Assembly: GCF_004214935.1 (NCBI RefSeq)
Contig: NZ_SFCC01000002.1
Span: 310,001-374,000 of the forward strand
Reading direction: 5' to 3'
Length of the DNA: 64,000 nt
Origin: Amycolatopsis suaedae
Lineage (GTDB): Bacteria; Actinomycetota; Actinomycetes; Mycobacteriales; Pseudonocardiaceae
Made by a program: the position numbers and the translations under genes. Shown one piece after another: positions 1-8,780 of this stretch. How positions within the stretch are numbered: the stretch's first letter is position 1; the number at the start of each line of letters is the position of its first letter. The notes beneath the pieces are model-generated. The model was not told where the DNA came from and searched no databases. It saw only the letters and a program-made list of their open reading frames with translations.

Positions 1-354
1 CGGGTCACAAACTCCATGTGGTTGCTCGGCGTGTTCACCAGGCCGCGCGGGTCGGGGGCGGCATGATTGTGGCCTGGATTATTCAGTAGTGCCCGGCCGT
101 ACGGCTTCCGCCGACTGGGGCAGGCCAGCGGTCTGCCAGCTCTGTCGCGACCTGGCGAATAATCTTCGGCCTGCGTTAGTTCATTTGGCCCAGGCGGGGT
201 CGGCGCCCCTCTCGGAGGGTAACCGCGCTCGGGGCTAATGCACCCAGAGTTGCTCCGGACGGGTGGTCATGACCCGCCGGTAGTGCGATGTATCACCTGG
301 TCAGAGCCCTTTTCACCAATGGTGATCATGTGGGTGCCCACCGTCAAAGTCAGG
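1..354. other. Left-edge stretch without an assignable gene
   Basis: No gene can be assigned here. A plus-strand frame is open from base 1 to a TGA at 64-66 and could be the 3' end of a gene cut by the window edge; the minus strand is also open from about 280 to base 1, without a good start codon. Neither translation is recognised. An imperfect inverted repeat is visible: GGCC plus GATTATTC at 71-84 pairs with GAATAATC plus GGCC at 157-171. The rest looks like non-coding DNA upstream of clpB. Confidence 0.4.
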
Positions 355-375
355 GTTGAGCGGAACAGGCTCAAC
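355..375. promoter_or_regulatory. HAIR-like HspR operator upstream of clpB
   Basis: The sequence is GTTGAGC, seven bases, then GCTCAAC: a perfect 7-7-7 inverted repeat. The known HAIR element bound by the heat-shock repressor HspR in Streptomyces and mycobacteria is CTTGAGT-N7-ACTCAAG, with the same arm length and spacing. The site ends 76 bp before the clpB start, where a repressor could cover the promoter. HspR control of clpB is established in actinobacteria; its use here is inferred from the motif. Confidence 0.8.
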
Positions 376-451
376 TTTCCTGACGTTGTGCATGGTGGAA
401 CCACTTACGGGACTCTGGAACCCACAGGCACACACCTAGACGAGGTAGGGG

Positions 452-3055
452 ATGGACGCTTTCAACCCGACAACCAAGACCCAGCAGGCGATCTCGTCCG
501 CCGCGCAGGCGGCGACGGTCGCCGGCAACCCGGACATCGCGCCGCCGCACCTGCTCGGCGCGCTGCTGGCGCAGGGCGACGGCCTGGCCGGCCCCCTGCT
601 GACGGCGGTCGGAGCCGACCCCGAGCAGGTACGCAAGGAGCTGGAGCCGCTCACCCAGGCGCTCCCCTCGGCCACCGGCGCGACCGTGTCCACGCCCCAG
701 TTCGACCGGCACGCGCTGAAGTCGCTGACGCACGCCCAGAAGCTGGCCACCGAGCTCGGTGACGAGTACGTCTCCACCGAGCACCTGCTGGTCGGGCTCG
801 CCGCCGAGGGCGGCAACGTGCGCGACCTGCTGCAGCGCCACGGCGCCACCCCGGAGGCCCTGCGCGAGGCGTTCACGAAGGTCCGCGGTTCGGCCCGGAT
901 CACCAGCCCGGACCCGGAGGGCACGTTCAAAGCGCTGGAGAAGTACGGCGTCGACCTGACCGCGCGCGCCCGCGCGGGCGAGCTGGACCCGGTCATCGGC
1001 AGGGACGCCGAGATCCGCCGCGTCGTCCAGGTGCTGTCGCGGCGCACGAAGAACAACCCGGTGCTGATCGGCGAGCCCGGCGTCGGCAAGACGGCCATCG
1101 TCGAGGGCCTGGCCCAGCGCATCGTCGCGGGTGACGTGCCGGAGTCGCTGCGCGGCAAGCGGGTCGTCGCACTGGACCTGGGGTCGATGGTGGCCGGCGC
1201 GAAGTACCGCGGTGAGTTCGAGGAGCGGCTGAAGGCCGTGCTGAAGGAGATCACCGACTCGGCGGGCCAGGTCATCACGTTCATCGACGAGCTGCACACG
1301 ATCGTCGGCGCCGGCGCGACCGGCGAGGGCGCCATGGACGCGGGCAACATGATCAAGCCGATGCTGGCCCGCGGCGAGCTGCGCATGGTCGGCGCCACCA
1401 CGCTGGACGAATACCGCCAGCACATCGAGAAGGACGCCGCACTGGAGCGCCGCTTCCAGCAGGTCCTGGTCGGCGAACCGTCGACGGAGGACACCATCGG
1501 CATCCTGCGTGGGCTGAAGGAGCGCTACGAGGTCCACCACGGTGTGCGCATCACCGACGCCGCGCTGGTCGCGGCGGCCACGCTGTCCGACCGCTACATC
1601 ACCGCGCGCTTCCTGCCGGACAAGGCCATCGACCTGGTCGACGAGGCCGCGTCCCGGCTGCGCATGGAGATCGACTCCCGGCCGGTCGAGATCGACGAGG
1701 TCGAGCGGGCCGTGCGCCGCATGGAGATCGAGGAGATGGCCCTCGACAAGGAGGACGACGCCGCGTCGCGGGAACGGCTGGTGGCCCTGCGGGCCGAGCT
1801 GGCCGAGAAGCGGGAGGAGCTGTCCGCGCTGACCGCGCGCTGGCAGAACGAGAAGGGCTCGATCGAGAAGGTCCGCGAGCTGAAGGAGCAGCTGGAGCAG
1901 CTGCGGGGCGAGGCCGACCGCGCCGAGCGCGACGCCGACCTCGGCAGGGCAGCCGAGCTGCGCTACGGCCGGATCCCGGCGCTGGAGAAGGAACTGGAGG
2001 CCGCGACGGCCGCCAGCGAGGACGCCGTCAAGGCCGACGTCATGCTCAAGGAGGAGGTCGGCGCGGACGACGTCGCCGACGTGGTCAGCGCGTGGACCGG
2101 CATCCCGGCAGGCCGCCTGCTGGAGGGCGAGACCGGCAAGCTGCTGCGCATGGAGGAGGAGATCGGCAGGCGGGTGATCGGCCAGGCCGACGCCGTCAAG
2201 GTCGTCTCCGACGCGGTGCGCCGCACCAGGGCGGGCGTCGCCGACCCGGACCGGCCGACCGGCTCGTTCCTGTTCCTCGGCCCCACCGGTGTCGGCAAGA
2301 CCGAGCTGGCCAAGGCGCTCGCGGCGTTCCTGTTCGACGACGAGCGCGCGATGACCCGCATCGACATGAGCGAGTACAGCGAGAAGCACAGCGTGGCCCG
2401 GCTGGTCGGCGCGCCGCCCGGGTACGTCGGCTACGACCAGGGCGGCCAGCTCACCGAGTCGGTGCGCAGGCGGCCGTACAGCGTCGTGCTGCTCGACGAG
2501 GTGGAGAAGGCGCACCCCGACGTGTTCGACGTGCTGCTGCAGGTGCTCGACGACGGCAGGCTCACCGACGGTCAGGGCCGCACGGTGGACTTCCGCAACA
2601 CCATCCTGGTGCTGACGTCCAACCTCGGCTCGCAGGCCATCGCCGACGCCGCGCTCGACGAGCGGCAGCGCAGCGACGCCGTCATGGCGGTGGTCCAGCG
2701 GCACTTCAAGCCGGAGTTCCTGAACCGCCTCGACGACATCGTCGTGTTCCACTCGCTCGACACCGAGCAGCTGACCTCGATCGTCGACATCCAGATCGAG
2801 CGGCTCGCGCAGCGGCTGGCCCAGCGCAGGCTGACGCTGGACGTCACCGACAGCGCGAAGGAGTGGCTGGCGCTGAACGGATTCGACCCGATCTACGGCG
2901 CCCGTCCGCTGCGGCGGCTGGTGCAGTCGGCGATCGGCGACCAGCTGGCCAAGCTGCTGCTCTCCGGCGAGATCCGGGACGGTGACACGGTCCGGGTCGA
3001 CATGCTGGACAGCGCCGGCAACGCCCTCGAAGTAAGCCGTTCCACTAACGGATGA
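452..3055 (+). CDS. clpB: ATP-dependent chaperone ClpB
   Basis: ClpB is the cytosolic hexameric AAA+ disaggregase that works with DnaK to pull proteins out of aggregates. The 867-residue product has the usual length and order: Clp N-domain repeats (about 1-145), first AAA+ module with Walker A GEPGVGKT at 207-214, an arginine- and glutamate-rich coiled-coil middle domain (about 390-520) that distinguishes ClpB from ClpA/ClpC, second AAA+ module with Walker A GPTGVGKT at 610-617, and a C-terminal small domain. The ATG follows a GAGG at 442-445. A HAIR-like operator lies upstream, and a hairpin follows the stop. Confidence 0.98.
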   Translation: MDAFNPTTKTQQAISSAAQAATVAGNPDIAPPHLLGALLAQGDGLAGPLLTAVGADPEQVRKELEPLTQALPSATGATVSTPQFDRHALKSLTHAQKLATELGDEYVSTEHLLVGLAAEGGNVRDLLQRHGATPEALREAFTKVRGSARITSPDPEGTFKALEKYGVDLTARARAGELDPVIGRDAEIRRVVQVLSRRTKNNPVLIGEPGVGKTAIVEGLAQRIVAGDVPESLRGKRVVALDLGSMVAGAKYRGEFEERLKAVLKEITDSAGQVITFIDELHTIVGAGATGEGAMDAGNMIKPMLARGELRMVGATTLDEYRQHIEKDAALERRFQQVLVGEPSTEDTIGILRGLKERYEVHHGVRITDAALVAAATLSDRYITARFLPDKAIDLVDEAASRLRMEIDSRPVEIDEVERAVRRMEIEEMALDKEDDAASRERLVALRAELAEKREELSALTARWQNEKGSIEKVRELKEQLEQLRGEADRAERDADLGRAAELRYGRIPALEKELEAATAASEDAVKADVMLKEEVGADDVADVVSAWTGIPAGRLLEGETGKLLRMEEEIGRRVIGQADAVKVVSDAVRRTRAGVADPDRPTGSFLFLGPTGVGKTELAKALAAFLFDDERAMTRIDMSEYSEKHSVARLVGAPPGYVGYDQGGQLTESVRRRPYSVVLLDEVEKAHPDVFDVLLQVLDDGRLTDGQGRTVDFRNTILVLTSNLGSQAIADAALDERQRSDAVMAVVQRHFKPEFLNRLDDIVVFHSLDTEQLTSIVDIQIERLAQRLAQRRLTLDVTDSAKEWLALNGFDPIYGARPLRRLVQSAIGDQLAKLLLSGEIRDGDTVRVDMLDSAGNALEVSRSTNG

Positions 3056-3063
3056 CGCGACAC

Positions 3064-3091
3064 GGCGCGGGCGATCTTGGTCGCCCGCGCC
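3064..3091 (+). terminator. Hairpin downstream of clpB
   Basis: GGCGCGGGCGA at 3064-3074 pairs perfectly with TCGCCCGCGCC at 3081-3091 around a six-base loop, nine bases after the clpB stop. No T-tract follows, as is common in high-GC actinobacteria. It probably ends the clpB transcript. Confidence 0.6.
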
Positions 3092-3110
3092 GGGGGGATA
3101 CGCTGGTTGC

Positions 3111-3824
3111 GTGGGTATTCCGGCGTGGATCTGGTTCGTCGTCGCCGCCGTCGCCTTGGTGGCGGGGCTAGGCCTGCTCGCTGCCGACCGGGCCAGAGAG
3201 GGCTCCCGCAACCGGGAGCGAATGCGCTGGGCCGACCTGCGCGGGTGGGAGTTCGCCGAGGAGGACGACCGGCTGGCCCGGCAGTGGTCCGGCGGCGCCA
3301 TCGGGTACTTCGGCGCCGAGGTGGCGGTCAACGTCGTCGCCGGCTCCACGTTCACCTCCGACGGCCGTCGCCCGGTGTTCGTCTTCGACATCGAGGCCGA
3401 CGGCCAGATCCCGGCGGTGGTCGTCGCCGTCCGGTGCAACCGGGTGCACGAGGCGCTGGTCGAGCTGTGGCTGGCCAGCGTGCCGTTCCAGCGGGCCGAG
3501 ATGCCCGAGCTGCTGGGCCCGGTCGGGCAGCGCTACGCGTTCGCCGACGACTCCGAGGCGGCTCGCAGGGTGATCACCCAGGACCTCGTCGACGCGGCCG
3601 ACGCGCTCGGCGGCGACGTCGGCGTCTGCTGGCTGGAGAGCGAGTGGGTGCTGGCCAGTGTGGCCGCCAACGCCGGCCCGTCGCGGCTGGAGCGGCTGCT
3701 GCGTGACCTCGGTGAGATCGCCGACATCGTCGACCCGTTCGACGAGGAGTACACCGGCACCGCGGGCGGCGGCAGGCACTGGCAGCCGCCGCAGGAGAGC
3801 GCACCACCGCAGCAGAACCACTAA
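3111..3824 (+). CDS. Membrane-anchored hypothetical protein
   Basis: This is a 237-residue protein of unknown function. Residues 3-24 form one hydrophobic segment (IWFVVAAVALVAGLGLLAAD), predicting an N-terminal anchor. The remainder is acidic and soluble, ending in a Pro/Gln-rich tail. GTG at 3111 follows a G-rich stretch and gives the full anchor. It lies just before the SDR/pyrE pair and may share their transcript. The overall plan resembles the hypothetical protein at 8106-8780 (N-terminal anchor plus soluble domain), but I see no clear sequence relationship. Confidence 0.8.
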   Translation: MGIPAWIWFVVAAVALVAGLGLLAADRAREGSRNRERMRWADLRGWEFAEEDDRLARQWSGGAIGYFGAEVAVNVVAGSTFTSDGRRPVFVFDIEADGQIPAVVVAVRCNRVHEALVELWLASVPFQRAEMPELLGPVGQRYAFADDSEAARRVITQDLVDAADALGGDVGVCWLESEWVLASVAANAGPSRLERLLRDLGEIADIVDPFDEEYTGTAGGGRHWQPPQESAPPQQNH

Positions 3825-3833
3825 CCTGCGCTC

Positions 3834-4592
3834 ATGCCTACCGCCCTGATCACCGGAGCCACCGCGGGCATCGGTGCCGAGTTCGCCCGCCAGCTCGCCG
3901 CGAAGGGTTACGACCTCGTGCTGGTCTCCCGCGACGAGGCGCGCCTGCGGGAAACGGCAGGCCGGCTGCCGGTCGACGTCGAGGTCCTGCCCGCCGACCT
4001 GTCCACAGTGGACGGCCGGGCGGTGGTGGAGTCCCGGCTCACCGAACGGCCGGTGGACCTGCTGGTCAACAACGCGGGCATCGGCCTGCCCGGCGAGTTC
4101 CCGGACACCCCGCTGGAGGACATGCAGCGGCAGCTGGAGATCAACGTGGTCGCCGTGCTGCGGCTGACCAAGGTCGCGGCGGACACCATGGTCGCGCGGG
4201 GACGCGGCGACATCATCAACGTCGCCAGCGTCGCCGGGTTCATGTCCGGCCACGAGGCCACCTACACCGCGAGCAAGAACTGGGTGATCGCCTTTTCCGA
4301 GGGCGTCGCGGGCAAGCTGCGTGGCACCGGCGTCCGGGTGCAGGCGCTGTGCCCCGGCTTCACCCACACCGAGTTCCACGAGCGGGCCGGGGTCAAGAAG
4401 GTCGGGCCCGGATTCCTCTGGCTGGACGTCGAGCAGGTCGTCGCAGGGTCGCTGGCCGACCTGCGCCGCGGCAAGGTCGTCTCGGTCCCCAGCCCGCAGT
4501 ACAAGGCGGTGGTCGCCCTGCTCGGCCTGATCCCGCGTGGCCTGATGCGGGCCGTCGGGTCGCGCGTCAACACCCGCGAACCGGGCGTGTGA
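3834..4592 (+). CDS. Short-chain dehydrogenase/reductase
   Basis: A classical SDR of 252 residues using NAD(P)H; its substrate cannot be told from sequence. The nucleotide-binding TGATAGIG is at 7-14, NNAG at 79-82, and the catalytic residues are Ser132, Tyr144 and Lys148 (YTASK). The C-terminal half with [10 protein letters not shown] resembles the DltE/YdfG-type SDRs. The gene starts nine bases after the previous stop and ends two bases before pyrE, so the three genes are probably co-transcribed. Confidence 0.92.
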   Translation: MPTALITGATAGIGAEFARQLAAKGYDLVLVSRDEARLRETAGRLPVDVEVLPADLSTVDGRAVVESRLTERPVDLLVNNAGIGLPGEFPDTPLEDMQRQLEINVVAVLRLTKVAADTMVARGRGDIINVASVAGFMSGHEATYTASKNWVIAFSEGVAGKLRGTGVRVQALCPGFTHTEFHERAGVKKVGPGFLWLDVEQVVAGSLADLRRGKVVSVPSPQYKAVVALLGLIPRGLMRAVGSRVNTREPGV

Positions 4593-4594
4593 GA

Positions 4595-5167
4595 ATGACG
4601 GCCGTGGCGAACCCCGTTGTTGATCCCGCGGCGAAGCTCGAGCTCGCCAGGCTGGTCACCGAGTTGTCCGTGGTGCACGGGAAGGTGACCCTCTCGTCAG
4701 GCAAGCAGGCCGACTACTACGTCGACCTGCGCCGTTCGACGCTGCACCACGCTGCCGCGCCGCTGATCGGCAAGCTGCTGCGTCAGCTCACCGCGGACTG
4801 GGACTACGTCTCGGTCGGCGGGCTCACCCTCGGTGCCGACCCAGTGGCCGCCGCCATGCTGCACTCGGCGTCCGGCGACGGGATGGTGCTGGACGCGTTC
4901 GTGGTCCGCAAGGAGGCGAAGGCTCACGGTATGCAGCGCCGGATCGAGGGCGTCGAGGTCACCGGCCAGCGGGTGCTGGCCGTCGAGGACACCTCGACCA
5001 CCGGCGGCAGCGTGCTGACCGCCGTGCAGGCGCTGGAGGAGGCCGGGGCCACCGTGGTCGGCGTTGCCACCGTGGTGGACCGCGACACGGGCGCCAGGGA
5101 GGCCATCGAGAAGGAGGGCCTGCCCTACCGCTACCTCCTCGGCCTGAGTGACCTGGGTCTCACCTGA
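4595..5167 (+). CDS. pyrE: Orotate phosphoribosyltransferase
   Basis: PyrE transfers the phosphoribosyl group of PRPP to orotate to make OMP in de novo pyrimidine synthesis. The 190-residue product has the PRPP-binding signature VLAVEDTSTTGGS at 127-139 and the Lys/Tyr-rich N-terminal region with KQADYYVDLR (37-46) typical of the family. ATG at 4595 is two bases after the SDR stop; the same frame is open upstream, but that part is the shadow of the SDR. GTG at 4604 is a possible alternative. The gene lies apart from other pyr genes, as in many actinobacteria. Confidence 0.96.
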   Translation: MTAVANPVVDPAAKLELARLVTELSVVHGKVTLSSGKQADYYVDLRRSTLHHAAAPLIGKLLRQLTADWDYVSVGGLTLGADPVAAAMLHSASGDGMVLDAFVVRKEAKAHGMQRRIEGVEVTGQRVLAVEDTSTTGGSVLTAVQALEEAGATVVGVATVVDRDTGAREAIEKEGLPYRYLLGLSDLGLT

Positions 5168-5184
5168 GCCGGAGAGCGTGAGCT

Positions 5185-5772
5185 GTGGCCGCCGACGGTG
5201 TCCGAACAGGTGCGATGACGGGAACGACCGCGCCACCACTGGACGACGTCACCCTCGTGAGCAGGGCTCGCGAGGGCGATACGGCTGCCTACGAACAGCT
5301 GGTCCGCCGCTACCAGGGCCCGATCTACCGGCTGGCCGTGCGCATGCTGGCCAGCACCGGCGACGCCGAGGACGTCGTGCAGGAGGTGTTCCTCGCCGCC
5401 TGGCGGGCACTGCCCCGGCTGCGGGAGGACGCCGCGTTCGTCGGCTGGCTCTACCGCACGGCGACCAACCGGTGCCTGAACCTCATCCGCGGTCGCAAGC
5501 CGACGGCCGAGGTCGAGCTGGACGAGGCGCCCTCGCCACGTACCGACATCCGCCCGGAGGACGCCGCGCAGGTCAGCGCTCAGCTGTCCGCGCTCGCCGA
5601 CGCCTTGCAACGGCTCACGCCGGAACAGCGGGCATGCTGGTTGCTGAGAGAAGTGCACGGCCGGTCGTACCAGGAGATCGCCGAGGTCGTCGGCTCCGGT
5701 GAGACCGCCGTGCGCGGCCGGATCTCGCGGGCACGAGCGCAACTGGCGGAGGTGATGAAGCCATGGCGCTGA
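5185..5772 (+). CDS. ECF-family RNA polymerase sigma factor
   Basis: A 195-residue sigma-70 factor of the extracytoplasmic-function type. Region 2 spans about 22-95 (AAYEQLVRRYQGPIYRL, then DAEDVVQEVFLAAW), and region 4 about 130-185 (LTPEQRACWLLREVHG, then SYQEIAEVVG). GTG at 5185 is 18 bases after pyrE; ATG at 5215 would remove ten residues. The stop overlaps the next gene, which carries an anti-sigma-like zinc motif. That arrangement suggests a sigma factor controlled by the adjacent protein and driving the Asp23 cluster. Confidence 0.9.
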   Translation: MAADGVRTGAMTGTTAPPLDDVTLVSRAREGDTAAYEQLVRRYQGPIYRLAVRMLASTGDAEDVVQEVFLAAWRALPRLREDAAFVGWLYRTATNRCLNLIRGRKPTAEVELDEAPSPRTDIRPEDAAQVSAQLSALADALQRLTPEQRACWLLREVHGRSYQEIAEVVGSGETAVRGRISRARAQLAEVMKPWR

Positions 5773-6338
5773 ACTACGAACTGCCCTGCGACAGGGACCT
5801 CGACCAGGTGTGGGAGCGGCTGGACGAGATCGAGTCCGGGCACGCCGACGCACACGAGCTGGACTGCCCGCACTGCCGGACCGCGAGCGAGAGCCTGCTG
5901 GCCCTGCGGTCGGCCACCAGGGAAATGGCCGCCGAAGTGGAGCAGCCACCCCCGGATCTTCTCGGCAAGATCATGAATGCCGTACGGGCCGAGGCCCGCC
6001 GGGGTCATCTGGTCCGGCTGCCGACGCCCGAGCCGGGCCAGGTCGACGTCAGCGAGGCCGCGGTGGCCGTGGTCCTGCGGTTCGCCGCCGACCAGGTCGA
6101 CGGCGTGCGGGCGCGGCGCTGCCGGGTCCGGGTGCTGGGCAGCGGCGATTCGGGTGAGCACCTCGTGCGCGTGGAACTCACCCTCGCGGTGGACGTTCGC
6201 ATCGTCGACGGCGGTGCGGCGTTGGACCAGGTGCGGGAGCGGGTATCCGCCGCGGCGACGGCACGGGTGGGGCTGCGGATCACGGAACTCGACCTCGTTC
6301 TGGACGACATCTACGACGGGGGATCCGACGGTTCATGA
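5763..6338 (+). CDS. Zinc-motif protein with Asp23-like C-terminus (putative anti-sigma factor)
   Basis: This 191-residue protein starts inside the sigma-factor gene. Near its N-terminus is His31-x3-Cys35-x2-Cys38, the HxxxCxxC pattern of zinc-binding anti-sigma domains. The C-terminal part (about 85-190) resembles the Asp23/Gls24 fold, with alternating beta strands and a final amphipathic helix, like the next genes. No membrane segment is seen, so it would act in the cytoplasm. Binding of the upstream sigma factor is inferred from motif and position; the joining of the two domain types is unusual. Confidence 0.65.
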   Translation: MALNYELPCDRDLDQVWERLDEIESGHADAHELDCPHCRTASESLLALRSATREMAAEVEQPPPDLLGKIMNAVRAEARRGHLVRLPTPEPGQVDVSEAAVAVVLRFAADQVDGVRARRCRVRVLGSGDSGEHLVRVELTLAVDVRIVDGGAALDQVRERVSAAATARVGLRITELDLVLDDIYDGGSDGS

Positions 6339-6706
6339 CAGCCGTGGCACACACCGAATACGTGATCGGTGAGGCGGTGGTGGCGAGCGTCGCCGCGCGT
6401 GCGGCCGCCGCCGTTTCCGGGGTGGTCCGGTTGGAGCCGGGCCTGGTGGGGCTGGTGGCCGACTGGGGCCGCACGATCCGGCAGCGCTGGCAGGGCATGA
6501 CACCCGCGCCGGCCGACGGCGTGCGGGTGCGGATCGGCGAGGACGCGGTCACCATCCAGATCGACCTGGTGACCAGTGGGTTCGACCAGGCGGCTGCCGT
6601 CGGGCAGGCCGTGCAGCGTGCGGTGACGCGAGCCGTCGCCACCCAGACCGGGCTGGCCGTCGACGCCGTTTCGGTGTCCATCATGGACATCGAGGTGTCC
6701 CGATGA
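6335..6706 (+). CDS. Asp23/Gls24 family envelope stress protein
   Basis: A 123-residue protein of the Asp23/Gls24 family, which in Firmicutes forms membrane-associated assemblies linked to envelope and alkaline stress. The family pattern is visible in the N-terminal strand (TEYVIGEAVVASVAARAA) and in the helix before the final strand that ends VSIMDIEV. The ATG overlaps the previous stop, and the stop overlaps the next gene, so the cluster is translationally coupled. Its role in actinobacteria is not established. Confidence 0.82.
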   Translation: MTAVAHTEYVIGEAVVASVAARAAAAVSGVVRLEPGLVGLVADWGRTIRQRWQGMTPAPADGVRVRIGEDAVTIQIDLVTSGFDQAAAVGQAVQRAVTRAVATQTGLAVDAVSVSIMDIEVSR

Positions 6707-6975
6707 CGTCCACCGAGGCCGCCGAGCGGCTGCTGCGGGCGCTCGCGGAGGTGCCGGGACTGCGCCCGGCCGTGCCGTTGCTGGGTGGTGAGACGGCGGC
6801 CGTCGAGATCGACCCGGACCGGGTGCGGGTCAGGCTGGTGGCCATGGCACTTCCGCTGCCGCCGCTGCTGGACCAGGCCACCGGCCTGTTGCGTGGCGCG
6901 CTCGCGGGGACGGCGTGGGAACACCTGCCGCTGACCCTGCTTGTCACGGATATTGACGGAACCGCTTTCGAATGA
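6703..6975 (+). CDS. Small hypothetical protein of the Asp23 cluster
   Basis: This 90-residue protein is not recognised as a named family. It alternates beta and amphipathic helix, ends LTLLVTDIDGTAFE, and has no transmembrane segment. The ATG lies in the four-base overlap with the upstream Asp23 gene, so it is very likely expressed. It may be a shortened Asp23-like fold, since its length and final strand (VTDID) recall those of its neighbours. Confidence 0.65.
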   Translation: MTSTEAAERLLRALAEVPGLRPAVPLLGGETAAVEIDPDRVRVRLVAMALPLPPLLDQATGLLRGALAGTAWEHLPLTLLVTDIDGTAFE

Positions 6976-7028
6976 GGCAGCGACGCGGAGCGTCACCGTT
7001 GAGGTGGTGGTGGGGCTGGCGGAGGTGA
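6972..7028 (+). CDS. Possible 18-residue basic peptide
   Basis: An ATG overlapping the stop of the previous gene opens an 18-codon frame rich in Arg and Trp (MRQRRGASPLRWWWGWRR), ending with TGA at 7026-7028. The ATGA overlap is the coupling used throughout this cluster, and the basic/Trp composition would suit membrane association. Without homologues it could equally be chance. Confidence 0.22.
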   Translation: MRQRRGASPLRWWWGWRR

Positions 7029-7099
7029 GGCAGGGGTCACAGTGAGCCCCGTCCCGCCGGCGGGTCCTTCCAGTACCAACCGAAACACTGGAGGACCAC

Positions 7100-7540
7100 A
7101 TGGCTGCCACCACCGAGCAGAAGTCCGTCACCACCAAGACCGGCGAGCTGGTCACCGACCAGGGCGCCACCACGGTCGCCGACACCGTCGTGCAGAAGAT
7201 CGCCGGCCTCGCCGCCAGGGAGGTCAGTGGGGTGCACGACCTGGGCGGTGGTGCCGCCCGCGCGTTCGGCGCGCTGCGTGAGCGCATTCCGGGTGCCAGC
7301 GCCAGCGTCGGCCAGGGCGTTTCCGTCGAGGTCGGCGAGAAGCAGGCCGCGATCGACCTGCAGCTGCTGGTCGAGTACGGCGTCGCCATCGCCGATGTGG
7401 CCCGTTCGGTGCGACGCAACGTGATCGGCGCCGTCGAGACGATGACCGGGCTGGAGGTCGTCGAGGTGAACATCGCGGTCAGTGACGTGCACATCGCCGA
7501 CGATGACGACAACGACCAGTCCAGCGATCGCGTTCAGTAA
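7100..7540 (+). CDS. Asp23/Gls24 family protein
   Basis: A second full Asp23/Gls24 protein (146 residues). The family core is clear: VVQKIAGLAAREVSGV near residue 31, a central strand pair, then GAVETMTGLEVVEVNIAV, followed by an acidic tail (DVHIADDDDND). A GGAGG-type site precedes ATG 7100 (CTGGAGGACCACATG). It is the last gene of the sigma/Asp23 cluster and is followed by a strong terminator hairpin. Confidence 0.88.
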   Translation: MAATTEQKSVTTKTGELVTDQGATTVADTVVQKIAGLAAREVSGVHDLGGGAARAFGALRERIPGASASVGQGVSVEVGEKQAAIDLQLLVEYGVAIADVARSVRRNVIGAVETMTGLEVVEVNIAVSDVHIADDDDNDQSSDRVQ

Positions 7541-7550
7541 CGATTGGGTT

Positions 7551-7587
7551 CCCGCCGCCTCCCGACCGGGCGGCGGCGGGATTTCTT
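7551..7587 (+). terminator. Rho-independent terminator after the Asp23 cluster
   Basis: CCCGCCGCC at 7551-7559 pairs with GGCGGCGGG at 7572-7580 and is followed by ATTTCTT. It sits ten bases after the last Asp23 stop and is the best classical terminator in the window. Confidence 0.8.
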
Positions 7588-7663
7588 GTCGACAAACGGG
7601 TATCCGGTACAGGTACGTTGGAGATGTAAGGGGGACGTGAAGGGACGAGGGGGGCGTTGGAAC

Positions 7664-8065
7664 ATGGCCGCATTGCTCGCCAAGGCGACCGTCGCGCTGC
7701 ACATCCTCGCTCTGCTGTACATCGGGCTGGGCGGGTTCCTGGCGTGGCGCTGGCCCAAGACGGTGTTCGTGCACGTCTTCTTCGCCGCGTGGGGCGTCGC
7801 GGTGAACGTCTTCCCGATCCCGTGCCCACTGACCGCGCTGGAGGACTACTTCCGCGGCCTGCAGGGACTGGGGCCGCTGCCCGGCGGATTCAACGAGTAC
7901 TACCTCTACGACACGATCTTCCCCAAGGACATGCTCCCGGTCGTCGCGGGTGTGGCCGCGGCGGTGCTGGTGTTGTCCTACATCGGGGCCTACGTGCACT
8001 GGCGGCACCGCCACGAGCAGGACTCCGACGAGGGCCCGGCCCGCCGGGTCCGCCCGGCGGGGTGA
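7664..8065 (+). CDS. DUF2784 family membrane protein
   Basis: A 133-residue integral membrane protein recognised as DUF2784: a first helix around HILALLYIGLGGFLAW, the family's NVFPIPCPLTALEDYFR motif (about residues 46-62), a YYLYDTIFP stretch, and a last helix before a charged tail. Function is unknown. ATG 7664 was chosen because the hydrophobic segment starts right after it; the frame is open upstream, but that part is not membrane-like. Confidence 0.85.
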   Translation: MAALLAKATVALHILALLYIGLGGFLAWRWPKTVFVHVFFAAWGVAVNVFPIPCPLTALEDYFRGLQGLGPLPGGFNEYYLYDTIFPKDMLPVVAGVAAAVLVLSYIGAYVHWRHRHEQDSDEGPARRVRPAG

Positions 8066-8105
8066 CTTCAGGATCGCTCAAGATCCGACGGGATAGTGTC
8101 CACCC

Positions 8106-8780
8106 GTGGGAATCGTCATCCTGGTGGTCGCGCTCGTCGTCATCGTCGTCGTCGCCGTGGTCTACGTGATCATCCAGCGGCCCAGGCACCAGGCCGGGGC
8201 AGCCAGGCACGTCGACATCGTGCAGACGATGGCCGCCACCTACGGCTGGCAGATCGACCGGCAGGCCATCGACATCCACGCCCGCCTGCCGAGGGTGAAC
8301 GACACCTTCGGCTCCGGCAACGGGTACGGCATCCACGTCGGCACCCAGCTGTCCGGCGCCTGGCGTGGCGTGCCGATCCAGATCGTTCAGATCAGCTTCC
8401 GCAACGTCCAGCGGATGGTGGAGGTCCGGCAGGTCATGACCGTGCTGCTGATGCCGCGGCCGGTCCCCGGACCGCACGTCGTGCTGACCGCGCAGGGCAT
8501 GTCCTGGACCAACTTCCTGGCGAGCGACCGGCAGGTCGGTCACCCGGGTTTCGACACCCGCTTCCACATTCACGCCCGCGACGACCAGTCCGCGCGGGCC
8601 ACCATCAACCCGGCGCTGGCCGACCTGCTGGCCGTCGACCCCCGGGTGCAGGAGCGGATCTTCTTCTTCGGTGACCGGGACATCGCCGTGGCTTTCCCCG
8701 GGCACGTCACCCAGCAGCAGGTGCTCCTGGCCACCGCCGACCTGCTGCTGGAGGTCGGGCAGCGGATGGCGGTCAGGTGA
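8106..8780 (+). CDS. Membrane-anchored hypothetical protein
   Basis: A 224-residue protein of unknown function. Residues 2-24 are one strongly hydrophobic anchor (GIVILVVALVVIVVVAVVYV). The rest is soluble and beta-rich, without recognisable catalytic motifs. GTG 8106 starts the anchor. The stop overlaps the GTG of the TrmH-type gene by four bases, so the two are co-translated. Confidence 0.78.
   Translation: MGIVILVVALVVIVVVAVVYVIIQRPRHQAGAARHVDIVQTMAATYGWQIDRQAIDIHARLPRVNDTFGSGNGYGIHVGTQLSGAWRGVPIQIVQISFRNVQRMVEVRQVMTVLLMPRPVPGPHVVLTAQGMSWTNFLASDRQVGHPGFDTRFHIHARDDQSARATINPALADLLAVDPRVQERIFFFGDRDIAVAFPGHVTQQQVLLATADLLLEVGQRMAVR

Noticed and set aside
1..66. Gene end at the left edge
   Set aside because: Only 21 codons are available, the translation is not recognised and the opposite strand is equally open, so no gene is called.
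77..171. Inverted repeat GATTATTC/GAATAATC as an insertion-sequence end
   Set aside because: The arms are short, there is no transposase nor target duplication visible, and an 8-12 base match is weak evidence.
371..3439. A 1022-codon open frame on the minus strand across clpB
   Set aside because: It is the antisense shadow of a highly conserved, GC-rich gene; its translation is low-complexity Arg/Leu/Gln/Asp and has no family features. The same applies to other long antisense frames in the window.
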